Notes: generated from the sequence alone by a model not told the origin. DNA of 64,000 nucleotides from Rhabdornis inornatus (GCA_013397075.1 VWZS01009631.1:676885-740884), one strand, 5' to 3'. Positions 33,201-42,100 are shown, counted from the stretch's first letter. Program-made: numbers and translations.

Positions 33201-34003
33201 ATGAATATAAAGCACCTATTTTATTTCTGCACAAGAAAAACTGTAAAGCAACGCCATCTCATATTAGAGTCTTTTTAACTAATCTTTCATTTTCTTAAAT
33301 TTTTTGTGTTCTCAGACAAACAGCCAGTCCCAACCTTTGCATATACCCAAGTGCAATGAGTAGTGTCTTACAGATAGGATAAAAGGAAAGGTTGGCTTCA
33401 GCAAAATCCCAAATACCCTGTCCATCACATCTAGTGTGTATTGAACTTGTAAGACAAGCAGTTATTTGCCCTTTATTATGTTGTGCATGGAAGTTCTCAG
33501 ACTAAGGTGCAAGCTCTTCCTTTCCTAGATTCTCTCAGTCCTTGGGGAGCAGTGCTAAAAAGGATGATGTATAGAAGGAGGCCAAGTGCATGGTTTTCCT
33601 TCAGCCAAACTCTAAGGACATACAGAGAGAGAGAGGTCAGGCAGCAACAGCTGAATCTGCCCTCCATGTGAGCAAGCCAAATGTTGTTTTTACACCTTCA
33701 GCATAAAAACAGAGCATGTCCCACATGCAAAGAAGGGGCTAAAGTGTCATAGCAGCTTCCTGCCCTATCATGTCTTTGCCTCCATGCTGAAAGCCTCATG
33801 CTAGGATCATTTTAAATGGCTGCAGAGGTTTTTGTGTCTGTCATGTTTGATCTATATCATTTAGATGCTGCAACTAACATTCTCTGTATTTCTCTTTCAC
33901 ACAGTGGTACACTGACAAAGACCATTCCATCTCCGGTCAAGCACATAAGCATATTTATACCCATATGAGCCACTTCTTAAAGCAGTGCTTCTCACTGCAC
34001 TAG
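3125..34003 (+). CDS. DPP4: DPP4, dipeptidyl peptidase 4 (exons 3-26; 5' end outside window)
   Basis: Serine exopeptidase of the prolyl oligopeptidase family (S9B). It is a type II plasma-membrane glycoprotein that removes X-Pro or X-Ala dipeptides from peptides such as incretins and chemokines. Twenty-four exons join in frame to 724 whole codons and end at TAG 34001-34003. The product matches human DPP4 from about residue 36 to its end (766 aa). By human numbering, R125, E205/E206, Y547, S630 (GWSYGGY), Y662, D663, Y666, D708, N710 and H740 are all present. D663, where FAP has Ala, plus the DPP4-type catalytic domain and the SLC4A10 neighbour argue against FAP. Four of five known disulfides are kept (328-339, 444-447, 454-472, 649-762). 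Several N-glycosylation sequons are present. Introns 7504-7926, 17126-17585 and 18708-19177 hold nothing recognisable. Exons 1 and 2 are missing to the left. Confidence in identity is very high. Confidence 0.97.
3782..3876 (+). CDS. DPP4: DPP4 exon 4
   Basis: Acceptor TGCTTTTAG, donor GTATGT. Encodes first-blade propeller sequence (GDQYLHKTDNGDI, then two sequons NGTSS and NTTL). The GDQYLH start is closer to FAP (GQEYLH) than to human DPP4 (DHEYLY). Confidence 0.95.
3999..4073 (+). CDS. DPP4: DPP4 exon 5
   Basis: Twenty-five codons between GTTGACAG and GTACAA. Encodes LSPDQKFALLQYSYTK, matching the ISPDGQFILLEYNYVK strand of human DPP4. Confidence 0.94.
4074..6006 (+). other. DPP4 intron 5
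   Basis: AT-rich intron. It holds a short TA microsatellite at about 4450-4463. No other gene, repeat family or conserved structure recognised. Confidence 0.8.
6007..6059 (+). CDS. DPP4: DPP4 exon 6
   Basis: Acceptor TTTTGCAG, donor GTCAGT. Encodes LWRHSFTASYHIYNFSS. The Arg of WRH corresponds to human R125, which contacts the substrate N-terminus and carboxylate in the active-site cavity. Confidence 0.96.
6155..6227 (+). CDS. DPP4: DPP4 exon 7
   Basis: Acceptor TTTCTCCAG, donor GTTAGT. Encodes LPNDTQYISWSPVGHKL, nearly identical to the human IPNNTQWVTWSPVGHKL including the sequon. Confidence 0.96.
6228..7382 (+). other. DPP4 intron 7
   Basis: Ordinary AT-rich intronic sequence with several short spurious reading frames. 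Nothing recognised. Confidence 0.75.
7383..7503 (+). CDS. DPP4: DPP4 exon 8
   Basis: Acceptor CTTTTGCAG, donor GTAACT. Encodes AYVWNNNVYVK through FNGIPDWVYE, the lead-in to the double-Glu motif. FNGIPDW is the FAP wording; human DPP4 reads YNGITDW. Confidence 0.96.
7927..8087 (+). CDS. DPP4: DPP4 exon 9 (double-Glu motif)
   Basis: Acceptor CTCTTTCAG, donor GTCTGT. Its first two codons are the Glu pair (human E205/E206) that anchors the free N-terminus of the substrate. Then ALWWSPNGKFLAYASFNDTE and the YSFYSEDTLQYP strand follow, all conserved. Confidence 0.97.
8088..9854 (+). other. DPP4 intron 9
   Basis: AT-rich with a somewhat GC-richer stretch at about 8990-9320, which has no recognisable family or splice-flanked reading frame. 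Confidence 0.7.
9855..9958 (+). CDS. DPP4: DPP4 exon 10
   Basis: Acceptor TTTTTAG, donor GTGAGA. Encodes AGATNPTVRFFIVDTTSL and a divergent Pro/Glu-rich loop. In mammals the stretch around residue 294 helps bind adenosine deaminase. Here the loop before DHYL is three residues shorter and the human NAT sequon is absent. Confidence 0.95.
9959..13320 (+). other. DPP4 intron 10
   Basis: AT-rich intron of about 3.4 kb with short A and T runs. No repeat family, RNA gene or coding exon recognised. Confidence 0.7.
13321..13450 (+). CDS. DPP4: DPP4 exon 11
   Basis: Acceptor GTTTTCAG, donor GTGAGA. Encodes DHYLSVVTWVTDERICLQWL, IQNFSVL and VCDF-NWSCPK. The two Cys equal the human 328-339 disulfide, with the loop one residue shorter. 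WVTDER-CLQWL is the FAP form. Confidence 0.96.
13596..13640 (+). CDS. DPP4: DPP4 exon 12 (15 codons)
   Basis: Small exon between CATTCTTAG and GTAAGT. Encodes EKQFTEESRNGWIGR, matching human RQHIEMSTTGWVGR. Phase 0 on both sides. Confidence 0.93.
13920..14196 (+). mobile_element. CR1 LINE 3' end, sense orientation
   Basis: Reads as the last part of CR1 ORF2 and the 3' UTR: GCTTTAAATTGAAAGAG, then a run coding for the RLDIRKKFF-like peptide, CACTGGAACAGGTTGCCCAG, and a tail ending in ATTCTGTGATTTT, the typical CR1 ATTCTRTGA microsatellite-like end. It is severely 5'-truncated (about 280 bp) and interrupted, with no coding capacity. Confidence 0.9.
15405..15495. repeat. T/G-rich low-complexity tract
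   Basis: Runs of T interrupted by G (GGTTTTTGGGGGG, TTTTGTTTTGTTCTG). No defined unit. Confidence 0.7.
16607..16711 (+). CDS. DPP4: DPP4 exon 13
   Basis: Starts after TGTTCAAG and ends before GTGAGG. Encodes FQPSVPHFAPDNASYYK, VFSDSAGYKHIHYINGSQ. A second in-frame AG lies six bases into the exon (TTTCAG), so a two-residue shorter form is possible. The Cys of human 385 is His here. DNAS and NGS are sequons. Confidence 0.94.
16813..16880 (+). CDS. DPP4: DPP4 exon 14
   Basis: Acceptor TGCTCCAG, donor GTAAGT. Encodes APVAITSGKWEVISIEAVT. The human Cys394 position is not Cys, in step with the lost partner in the previous exon. Confidence 0.94.
17072..17125 (+). CDS. DPP4: DPP4 exon 15
   Basis: Acceptor CTTTTATAG, donor GTAAGA. 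Encodes YYISNENGGMPGGRNLYK across the two junctions, nearly the same as human YYISNEYKGMPGGRNLYK. Confidence 0.95.
17586..17710 (+). CDS. DPP4: DPP4 exon 16 (Cys-rich)
   Basis: Acceptor CTTTGCAG, donor GTGAGT. Encodes KCVSCNLDQERCQYYSVSFS and YYQLNC. The four Cys equal the human pairs 444-447 and 454-472. Confidence 0.96.
17711..18659 (+). other. DPP4 intron 16
   Basis: Several overlapping short frames on both strands at 17770-18200 show no similarity I recognise and no conserved splice context. Treated as non-coding. Confidence 0.7.
18660..18707 (+). CDS. DPP4: DPP4 exon 17 (48 bp)
   Basis: Acceptor GTTAACAG, donor GTATGG. Encodes GPGLPISTLHRSTDDE (human GPGLPLYTLHSS). Codons are split at both ends. 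Confidence 0.93.
19178..19276 (+). CDS. DPP4: DPP4 exon 18
   Basis: Acceptor TTCCTTAG, donor GTAAGT. Encodes VLRYLENNTELENSL and KDIQMPSKRTDVLNIAGY, crossing from the propeller to the catalytic domain. NNT is a sequon. Confidence 0.94.
19277..21260 (+). other. DPP4 intron 18
   Basis: Begins with a C-rich pyrimidine stretch at 19300-19325, then is AT-rich. Nothing recognised. Confidence 0.75.
21261..21330 (+). CDS. DPP4: DPP4 exon 19
   Basis: Acceptor CACTTTTAG, donor GTAAGT. Encodes LWYQMILPPHFDSSKKYP and LLLD, the start of the alpha/beta-hydrolase fold. Confidence 0.96.
21331..22907 (+). other. DPP4 intron 19
   Basis: Unremarkable intronic sequence. A small palindrome (CTGACTG, T, CAGTCAG) sits near 21730-21745. 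Confidence 0.7.
22908..23102 (+). CDS. DPP4: DPP4 exon 20
   Basis: Largest exon of the gene here (195 bp), between TTGCCTAG and GTGAGC. Encodes VYAGPCSQKVDRVFR (the Tyr equals human Y547, the oxyanion-hole residue), ATYLASTEQIIVASFDGRGS and HAINRRLGTYEVEDQIEAAR. Almost identical to human DPP4 and clearly different from FAP. Confidence 0.98.
23106..23147 (+). repeat. 21-nt direct tandem duplication next to exon 20 donor
   Basis: Two adjacent copies, 23106-23126 and 23127-23147, differ by one base (CAGGGAAAGG versus CAGAGAAAGG). The first copy starts four bases into the intron. Confidence 0.93.
23347..23374 (+). repeat. 14-nt direct tandem pair
   Basis: ATTTTATGGAGATG is followed directly by ATTTTATAGAGATG, with one mismatch. 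Confidence 0.9.
24022..24076 (+). CDS. DPP4: DPP4 exon 21
   Basis: Acceptor GCTTTCAG, donor GTAAGT. Encodes KFSEMSFVDKNRIAIWGW. Its last two codons are the Gly-Trp of the GWSYGGY nucleophile elbow; the Ser starts the next exon. Confidence 0.97.
24077..25928 (+). other. DPP4 intron 21
   Basis: Mostly AT-rich. A GC-richer block at about 25400-25800 has spurious reading frames on both strands. No repeat family recognised. Confidence 0.7.
25929..26028 (+). CDS. DPP4: DPP4 exon 22 (catalytic serine)
   Basis: Acceptor TCTTCTCAG, donor GTATGT. The first codon is the nucleophile Ser (human S630), followed by YGGYVTSMVLGSGSG, FKCGIAVAPVSRW and QYY. The Cys of FKC pairs with the Cys near the C-terminus in the family. 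The Asp after YY marks DPP4 against FAP. Confidence 0.98.
26029..27539 (+). other. DPP4 intron 22
   Basis: AT-rich intron with no recognised element. Confidence 0.75.
27540..27604 (+). CDS. DPP4: DPP4 exon 23
   Basis: Acceptor AAATTTCAG, donor GTAAGA. Encodes DSIYTERYMGLPTENDNLKN, matching the human DSVYTERYMGLP segment. The Tyr of SIY equals human Y666 of the S1 pocket. Confidence 0.97.
28877..28900 (-). repeat. tRNA A-box-like patch, possible tRNA-derived relic
   Basis: The minus strand reads GGCCCAGTAGCTCAGTGG then TTAGAG, which resembles the 5' end and internal A box of a tRNA (TRGCNNAGYNGG). A weak B-box-like CATCGAGTTGTCC lies about 30 bases downstream. There is no foldable cloverleaf, so it is not a tRNA gene. 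It could be a decayed tRNA-derived SINE or chance. Confidence 0.25.
30760..30792. repeat. 12-bp perfect inverted repeat
   Basis: CTTTAAGGACAC at 30760-30771 and its exact reverse complement at 30781-30792 are separated by nine bases. Confidence 0.9.
31131..31180. repeat. GT-rich low-complexity tract
   Basis: TTGTTGTTGTTG core flanked on both sides by GGGGTTTTTTT. Confidence 0.85.
32000..32047. repeat. 21-bp perfect inverted repeat (hairpin)
   Basis: Arms 32000-32020 and 32027-32047 are exact reverse complements, with a six-base spacer TGTATC. The left arm starts ATTATTTCATC. It is followed directly by a CCATTT-type iteration at 32048-32083. As RNA or single-stranded DNA it would fold into an uninterrupted 21-bp stem. 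Confidence 0.95.
32048..32083 (+). repeat. TTTCCAT-type short iteration
   Basis: TTTCCAT-like words recur four times right after the inverted repeat (TTTCCATTTTTTTCCATTT, CCATCATTTCCATTCC). Confidence 0.8.
32681..32753 (+). CDS. DPP4: DPP4 exon 24
   Basis: Strong acceptor after a long pyrimidine tract, donor GTGAGT. Encodes STVMARAEKFKEVDY and LLIHGTAD. The final whole codon is the catalytic Asp (human D708). Confidence 0.97.
32997..33070 (+). CDS. DPP4: DPP4 exon 25
   Basis: Acceptor CTTTTCAG, donor GTATGG. Encodes DNVHFQQAAQISKALV and DAEVDFQAM. The Asn equals human N710, which helps hold the substrate carbonyl. Confidence 0.97.
33071..33904 (+). other. DPP4 intron 25
   Basis: Intronic, nothing recognised. 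Confidence 0.75.
33905..34003 (+). CDS. DPP4: DPP4 exon 26, coding part
   Basis: Acceptor TTCACACAG. Encodes WYTDKDHSISGQ, KHIYTHMSHFLKQCFSLH and TAG. The His of KDHS is the catalytic His (human H740). The Cys of QCF is the partner of the exon 22 Cys. The 3' UTR follows. Confidence 0.98.
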   Translation, partial: WYTDKDHSISGQAHKHIYTHMSHFLKQCFSLH

Positions 34004-36869
34004 CACCACCATTTTGCTTGTTACATGGTACTTCTCCAGAAAACTCTCAAGATAATGTACTCTGAGCCAGTATAAATCAAGATGAGATAAGAGTCAGCTC
34101 TTGGGATACCTGTGTACACTATGAAATGCTAATCTTTATAATGATTCCTGTTGCCAAGCAACTATTTCATTTTTATTGATTGTGTTTAATCAGGTCTTAA
34201 CATCACCAGAATGATGTTGCAGACTTCTAAGGAAGCATGGTACTTGCTTGAGTAATTACCTTTTTAAGTCTAAAAGAGAAGCAAGCCAGTTTGTATATCA
34301 GGGTAATGAATGATAAAAATGTCACATGGTGATCATTTGCAGAATAAAAATATAATAATGTTTCCAGAAAAATTGAAAGGAACCCTGGAGTAATTTCTGT
34401 GAAAATAATGAAGAAACACTTTTGCAGAAATTTATAAGGCTTGATAATTACTATTTTAGAATTGGTATCAGGAATACTGCAATGTTACTATGTGCAGAAT
34501 GAAACACTTGATACTGCAGTTCCTGAAGTGTGTGTGTTTTCTCTGCAATCTCTTGTATTAAAGCTGTAAAACTCTTGCAAGGCAAGCACGTAACCAGCTT
34601 TCACCAAAGATTTTGAATGATACCTAATCAAACCGTGGCACTGAATTTCTTTGTGTGCTATCATATAGTACTGTCATTTTTGCTCATTTTATAGTAAAAA
34701 AGGCTGCTACTCTGGGAATCTGCACTGCAAAATCTCTGGGAACTCGACAAGACCCACATTTTTTAATGTAGAAGTTGCTCGTGTGTAGGAAGTGGTTCTT
34801 ACACTCAAACATAAAACATTTCAATGTGAACTAGCAGTCACTTAAAGCAAGGCTGGGACTGTCACTGTCCTGTGAACATGCTCTTTGGCAAAACTGCTTT
34901 TCCTTACAGCCTACCACTAATGTCTGCTTTCTTTACAGCACTCCAGGTAGGCTTTTCCATCTAATCTGAGGAGTAATTTTCTCAATTTCTCATAGAAACA
35001 ATGCAATCCACTTGTACTAAAAATTGTGCTGCTTTCAAATAATAAATACGTTAATTTATGAAAGGAGGTGTAGTCCATATCATTGAAAATGTTGCTTCAG
35101 AAAAAGAACACTAGAATTTTTTTTTAAATCCCCATTAATTTTGAGGATGACTTACAGTGAAGCTTCTGATTTTGTGTAATGGTATCATGTAATGGAGTGT
35201 GACATGATTATCTAACACTTAGCTTCTTGATATTACATGCCAGCATCTGATTATGTCTGTATTGTGGGTTATTAGTGACGTTAGGTGTGAATGAGAAGTA
35301 CTCATGCAGACAGATAAAGCATGGGGAAGAATGTTAAGACACATTGTGTAGCTTGTCCTTAAATGAGAAAGCCTCAAATAGAAAATTAGATTTTGTTTTC
35401 ACAAACAATTCCTTGACTCACAAAATAAGATTGATGTGTGGTTTTGTTCTGTTTGTTGGGATTTTTTTGAAACACACTGGAGCTGGGTTTTAGAAATACC
35501 ATCTTGGGTTCAAGGCAGTAGTGGCTCTAATGTGGCACCACTGTTAAAGTTCTACAGAGGCTATATCATCACATCTCTCATTCTTTTGACTCAGGGCAAA
35601 GAAACCTAAATCAGTATAAGGTAGATCCCAGCAATACAGACAAGTTATTAAAAAAAGATTATCATTATGATATAGCTTGTGTATGCAAGGGTAAATAGAT
35701 TTATTTTAATGTTATCACTCACACTGTCATAAAGACAAAAAAAGTGTTTCTGTAGTCCAAAAAAACTACTTTCATCAGGCTCTCATTAGATAAGTGCAAG
35801 AATTAGTATAATCAAAGAAACATTTTTAAAAATAAGTGAAACTAGAAATTATATGGTCTAAGTCTTTCATTAAGATGCAATTCTTTGCATCTGACCTACC
35901 TTAATGATTTTTGCATCTCACTGGGGAGCTCTTCTGTACTCTCAATACATCATCCCCTTTTAACTGTCTTACCTGCGAGGCATAACACAATGCAATGCAA
36001 TTATCTTTGGAAAGCAACTTCTAAGATATGCTGCTAACAGACAGTGATACAACTTTTAAAACAAAAGAGAGTTTTATTGCGTGAGCACGGGTAAATAACT
36101 AAAACTGAGGCCACAGAACATATCTAGCTTGTTTCATTAATGTCCAAAGCTAGAAATCAGTTGTGCCCGGATTACTGCTACATGCTAGTTAGTTACACAT
36201 CTACCAATTACTTTTTTTCTGTATACTTATTTTCCTGTGCGAAATGGATGTTTAAGTTTGTTGTACAATACACTTCGTGTAAAATTCTAACGGAGCAGCT
36301 GAAGCTTGAGGTGTCACTGTTACCATTCTTGGCTGGGTGACTTCTAGCCTTTGGTTTAATAATTAGCAAAGAAGCTCCAAGGGGATTTAGTAAGATGGAG
36401 TCAGTACTGTACGTACTGACTTAATGGCCTTAAAGTTTTTCAGTACCAAAAATGTAGGTTTCTGAGAAGAGCAGCAGCATTTTAAATTGTATGATTTCAC
36501 CTATTGATCTCTTAAAAGATCCAACTACTCCTGCTTGATCCATGTCACCTCCAACTCAGGAGTAGTAAATTGGAGCTTCATTGCCATTCTCTTCCTGGAA
36601 CAGTGAGCTCTGAGCTGTCCCCCATGTCACACTTACTGTTAAGGTCAGACCAGGTACATCGCTGACAGCTCCACCCAGGGAGCCAACACTCACAGCTTTG
36701 CATGTTTCAGTGAGATCCCACTCGAAAGGGGAGCCATGCTGACCTCTACCACTCACTGATTTGTGAAGCACATTGAGGTCAGGTAGACATTTCAAATACC
36801 GCATGATATTGCAAACCTCTTCTGGTTTTGCAGTATAAAAATAAAATTGAAAAGTAGTTAGGATAAATA
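34004..36869. other. DPP4 3' UTR and intergenic sequence
   Basis: Downstream of the DPP4 stop. Candidate polyadenylation hexamers on the plus strand are AATAAA at 34343, ATTAAA at 34557 and AATAAA at 35041; the sequence alone does not decide which is used. The stretch 36540-36810 is GC-richer, holds an 82-codon minus-strand frame and is not recognised. Confidence 0.6.
35041..35046 (+). terminator. Candidate DPP4 poly(A) signal AATAAA
   Basis: Canonical hexamer about 1.04 kb after the stop, with T/G-rich sequence downstream. Alternatives are at 34343 and 34557. Choice is inferred. Confidence 0.3.
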
Positions 36870-36875
36870 TTTATT
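36870..36875 (-). terminator. Candidate SLC4A10 poly(A) signal AATAAA
   Basis: AATAAA on the minus strand, about 2.2 kb after the SLC4A10 stop, followed on that strand by T-rich sequence. Other AATAAA words occur within the UTR, so this is a plausible distal site only. Confidence 0.35.
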
Positions 36876-38379
36876 TTCACATAACATATCTTAATTGTGA
36901 AAAACACAATAGTCTATTCACATGTACACATAAACTTCTGTAATAAATTACATCCAAGAAATTGAGTAATTTTGACCAGGAATATGAAATTAGAAGTAAA
37001 TATAGCAGTACATATGCTTTATATTGTGTGTGATTTCAGAATGTTAAGATTAACATTGGAAAAGCACTTAAATTCACACAAAACCAGAGTGTTTTAAAAT
37101 AAAACCACTCTGAAATACTGAACAGAAATACAGAATGCCATTGAATACACTGATTTCTTAATATTCTAAGAGTTGGTCAAATGAAGCTAATACATTTTGA
37201 TTGTATACATTATCTGTAACAAAGTCAGCAACATGTTAAAACACCATCAGGCTGCTTTCAGGACAAACCAGTATTGAGCTTCTATACTAACCTTAAAACA
37301 ATTGGAATCTTAAAATTTATCATCAAGTACACAAAACAAAGCATTTAACCTTAATGCATCAGCATTTTTTTCCTAAATTTACATATACAAACATTGAATT
37401 AGACGTAAATCCTTCTTCATGTCCATTCGATTTTTTTTCTCCATAAAAATGGCTTTTAACGGGCTTTCATAATGCTAAGGTAAATTTAGAACAGTGACCC
37501 TATTAAGTTTGCAGCAAAATGCAATTATATATGGCTAAAGTATTAAAACATACACACTCACATACACAAAAACATTGGAATACTTTAAATGTGCTGAATG
37601 GGAAACTTGTTCACGAGGTGTATAGAAAATTAGAGTATTTGGGAAAGCTGGGGAATGTTAGAGCCCTATGGATGAATTCTTACAGAGATTGCAAGACTAC
37701 AATTCTTATTTTTAGGATTCAAAGTTACAGCATAATACTGAGAGTTAGTTTCATTTTAATAATTTAAAAATTTATCTTAAAAAATTTAAAAATCAGTGAA
37801 TTCCAAATAACACAATAAAACTTTAGCTCCACATCCCTATTCATTCAATACCTAATCTTGCAGTCTTTTACACAAAAGAGCAGCTTGAAGGATCGGGCAG
37901 TAACAAAATCCAATCCTAAAAATGTAATAGCCCTAAAGCCACATTTTACTTTGCAATGTTGTTTTTATCTCTTTATCAATATGTACTTGATGGAATAATA
38001 AAGAGCTGTAACAAAACAACAACAGGATACCCATTTAAGTATTATACACAATCTCTGAAACTAAAAGGTTTACAGTTGTTAGTGGAGAGAAGACAATACA
38101 AATATGCCCTATATGTCGACGGATTTTAGGCAATAAAGAGGAAGGTCATTGGGCAGGTGATAAAACTGCATGTGGGGTATAGTTTGTATCTACAAAATTT
38201 TCCCTATTATAAAATAATGGATTAATGACAAAATGCATTTGTTTGGCCTACCATGGCAACATTCATACAATACAACATAAGATACCATAATCACAGATTG
38301 CATTTTAAGAAATACTGTACCCATGTTTCACATCAAAGGATGTGGTGGTGTTCGTTAGCTAAGGTGAGAAAATGTTTTA

Positions 38380-38424
38380 ATATATAATTTTATATATATA
38401 TATATTTATATTTATATATATATA
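38380..38424. repeat. TA-rich microsatellite
   Basis: Imperfect (TA)n with TTTATAT interruptions, inside the presumed SLC4A10 3' UTR. Confidence 0.92.
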
Positions 38425-39064
38425 GGACTATGTTCCAGTTACATACAAATTGTAATATTAAATACACTGTATTAAATCAAGGAAAACTTCACAAGTACAG
38501 AATCTGACCCTGCAATTCACATTGCAAAAGTAATCCATGACTTCGAAAGGACAGATTAAGGAGGAAAGGATTATCCTTGTCCGTTTATTCACAGGGTCAG
38601 ATCAGTTGTTATTTTATAAACTTCTTAATGTTTGCTTGTCAGTTTGGGTCTCCTGAAATAATTTACTAGTTAGGTGATTTAAAAAAAAATTGGAACAAGG
38701 GTTTTCAAGTTCATCTTGAATCAAGATTATTAAGTATTCTCACACAGAAAAAGTAGCAAAATACAGTACAAACCTATTAACAGGAAAATTGAATTTGAAA
38801 GAAAATTTGCTTCTTACATTTCTGATACAAGTACTGATAAATGGCCAAGATCAGCAACGAACACAAAGATTTTTTTGCATTGGCTACTGCAGACATTTAC
38901 ATTGATACTAGACAAGGTAGACAAGGTGGAATGAGACAAGTATTGCACTATATTACCTGTGCTAGTTTGAGATGAAAGACAAAAGTTACAAGGTAAATCA
39001 TTTATATTTAGTGGTTGTGGCACTCCTTTAATTCGTTTGTAAAAAAAATTACTTGAAGAGCAAG

Positions 39065-39131
39065 TCATAGACAAGTCTCCCGGTCAACACCTTTCCCTGA
39101 GTCAGCTTTCTTCTCTTTTCTGATTTCAGCA
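39065..39131 (-). CDS. SLC4A10: SLC4A10 last coding exon (PDZ-motif end)
   Basis: Acceptor ATTTCCTAG on the minus strand. Encodes AEIRKEKKADSGKGVDRETC and a final Leu, then TGA. The terminal ETCL is a class I PDZ ligand described for one set of NBCn2 splice forms. Confidence 0.96.
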
Positions 39132-42100
39132 CTAGGAAATGAAAGGGGAAACAAAAAAAATAGAGTTATAGTAGCACTATCTCACACATACACACGCATA
39201 TATATATTATCTACCTGAAAACCAACATCGCACAGATACTTAATTTTTCATGCTTCATGGCATAAACTGGGAAAGCAAGTGAAAATTTCTGTGCTGAATG
39301 ATAGAGAAGACATCAGCCAGCATTTTAGTGACAAGGTTGGTAAAGAACTTAAGATGTACAGAGACAGCCAGCATGCAAGCAAAGATAGCCACATCTTTTT
39401 TTCTTTTTTGGCAAATACAACTTAATATGCTAAATAATGGCAGTGGTACAGCTCTCAGACAATACTAGTACATTCTTAAATGGAACAAACAAGAGGTCAT
39501 AGTAAGTATTTCTTGTCTTTAAAATGTATTCTCTTGTTCAACTGTACATTTAGAAGGAATGTTTCTGAACTAGAGTAGTGCAAGGCAATATCCAACAAAT
39601 ATTTGTCTTTCATTCTTGGCTGGGGAGAGCAGAAATCTGGGGAGAATGGGGAGAGACAACATTCCCCATGTGGAGTGTAATACATACTTCCTCATGTATA
39701 TATTATAAGGAAATAAATTAAAAAAACAAAAAAGTGAAAGGTCAGAAAAGCCATATTATTCAGATCACTAAACCAGAGTTCAAATTTGGATTCAGCTTTT
39801 TTTTCCCAGTTAAAACAATGTTGATTTGCCTGCAGAAAGCAATATACGTGCAAAGCAGATGATTTTTTGTGTGTGTGAGTGTCCTAATTTACAACAGCGT
39901 AAATAAAAAGTCATGTTCTTCCAATGAGTCTCAATCACAGTATGAAAATGCAAAGAGGCTTCCACAACACAGGCAAACCAAGCCTTCCACAAAGAGTGGC
40001 AGGGTATCTAAAAAAAACAGATGGTTCTGAGAACAAACCTGTAGCAAGCACAAACCTACCAGGTTTCATGGGAATAATTCCTTAACTAGAATGAATGAGA
40101 AATAGGCTGAGTTACACAAGGCTTAAAGAAAGCAAGATCAATTCTCAAATTCTTAAGGCGATTCATGCACAATTCTACAATCATTTGACATTTTTCTTCA
40201 CATAAAAATTGCTTTAAGGATACAATTCAGTTCAGCCAAAGCTTACTTCTATGCCTATGGCAGCTTCCAGAGGTGTTAATGGAAATAGCTAAAGAATACC
40301 AACTTCTGCCACTTCAACTGCCAAATCTGTCACCTTCTGTAGAACAGTGATAGAATTGGGTATGTTACAGTTTCTGCACACAAAGGGTATGCAAACAAAT
40401 TCCGGAGGGGGATGAATTGAAAGTGCAGCAGTACAGCAGGCAGGGAGTTACCTGTGCTTAGTAAAAGCAAACACTGAGGTGTTTTGTGCCTTACAGTCTA
40501 TAATATTTCCACGTTTTAGGTGCCTCTGTGATACCAGGAAAGTCTTCCTTCTATTTAGGATTCACATCTCTGAGCAGCTCCTGCAGATGTGGGCTTTAAT
40601 GCCTTGAGAAATTTGAAAAAAAAAGGACAAGTCCAGTCTTTTTCTAGTAAAACACGTCACTGGTGGATCTGTAAAGGAGTTGGAGCTCTCTTCCTCCCTA
40701 CCAAGGGAGTAGTCTAACAAGCCTGAGCAGGAAGGTCTGGGATGTGGGATTTTCTTATCTTCATGTCGAAAAGAGAGCTCACTCATACCATCTACAAAGT
40801 GACAGGTGCCTCTTTCTCCAATACTTTAAAAGACCTGCTAAGTCTGTCTCCTGTCCATGGTCAGATCTGCACATGCTTTGAAATTGCTCTCTGAAGGGCT
40901 TAATATTATAAGCAAAGACAGAGGAATGTTTATTTACATGTACCAAAGAGGGCTGGGTTTGAGATAGGTGCCTTGGTGTTCAGTTCTACCAAGAAAGGCT
41001 CAAAGGCACACCTTTAGGTCCCTGAGAATTTTAATAACAAAAAAAAGTGAAATTTGGAAAATTGCAAAGTTCAGGTGCCTCTATGGCTAGGCAACTTGAC
41101 TGAATCCCATGTAAGTCCTCTCTTTAGACAGGTAAAATCATTCAGGAGCCTGGGATGTAGGAGCTCTCTCACACTATGCAACTTCACAGAATCAGGGCCA
41201 GGGCACATCTTGTGATAGAAATTATCCGTGCATCAGGCTGGGAAGTCATTTGTATAAACTCTTCCTGCTGAAAATCTCTTTTTGTAGATGATCTTAGCTT
41301 ATAATTGGCCTAGTCAATTCAGCAATTAATTACTACGACTAGCTTCCTGTTAATTGCTCAATGCCTTACATAAAAGGCATTACATAAAATCATAGTACAC
41401 TATCATAATTTAAATATCCCCATTTAACAATATTTTGAGATATAAGGAAGCAGAACTGACAGCAGAAAGGGAGTACTAAATGTCATGTAGTTGAACTTCA
41501 CAAGGCATCAGTAAAATTTATTTCAAAATGAGATATTTTCCCCCTTGATAAGGTACCCTTCACTGCAGATATCATGTAATCTAGTACTGTTGATCTTGAT
41601 CATTTGCAAAAATTATCCTTACAACTGCTACCATTCCAAGCTTTTTTTTCCTCAGTAATTACCTAGGATTGAATTATGTCTTCATGTAATCATACCTGCA
41701 TTATGGTTTATAATATTTTTGTAGTTCTGTCCCTAATATGAATTAAGATTAAAGTCGCTTATGCCTTTGCTTATCAGAAAGAAAGTCTTTCAGGGTTAAA
41801 GCTCTTTGAATCTACTCCTCTCTCAGAATCTGAGACAAGGTAGAGTGCCTGAAAAGGCAGGATTTCAGAGTCGTTAAGGCTGTTCCTTTACAACAGGACA
41901 CTCATATCTAAAACCAGAAAAATATTTTCTCCTGAGTCTTTGTTCTCAAGATCAAAGATACAAGAACAGATTTAAAATGAGACCTTTAGAAAATTAGTTC
42001 CTATTTCATTGCCATTTAAAGGCCAAAACTCTTATCTGAGCCACAATCTGTGTGAATGCTCTTTGTTCAGAGGGTCATGTTTACATCATCTATCATACCA

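Larger units (their letters stand above)
36870..39064 (-). other. SLC4A10: Probable SLC4A10 3' UTR
   Basis: AT-rich, without open frames of note, lying directly downstream of the SLC4A10 stop on the minus strand. It contains a TA-rich microsatellite at about 38380-38424. The extent is inferred from the distal poly(A) hexamer. Confidence 0.45.

Noticed and set aside
3125..34003. FAP instead of DPP4
   Set aside because: The catalytic domain, the Asp at human 663 and the neighbouring SLC4A10 all fit DPP4. FAP-like residues are confined to the propeller and exon 19 entry.
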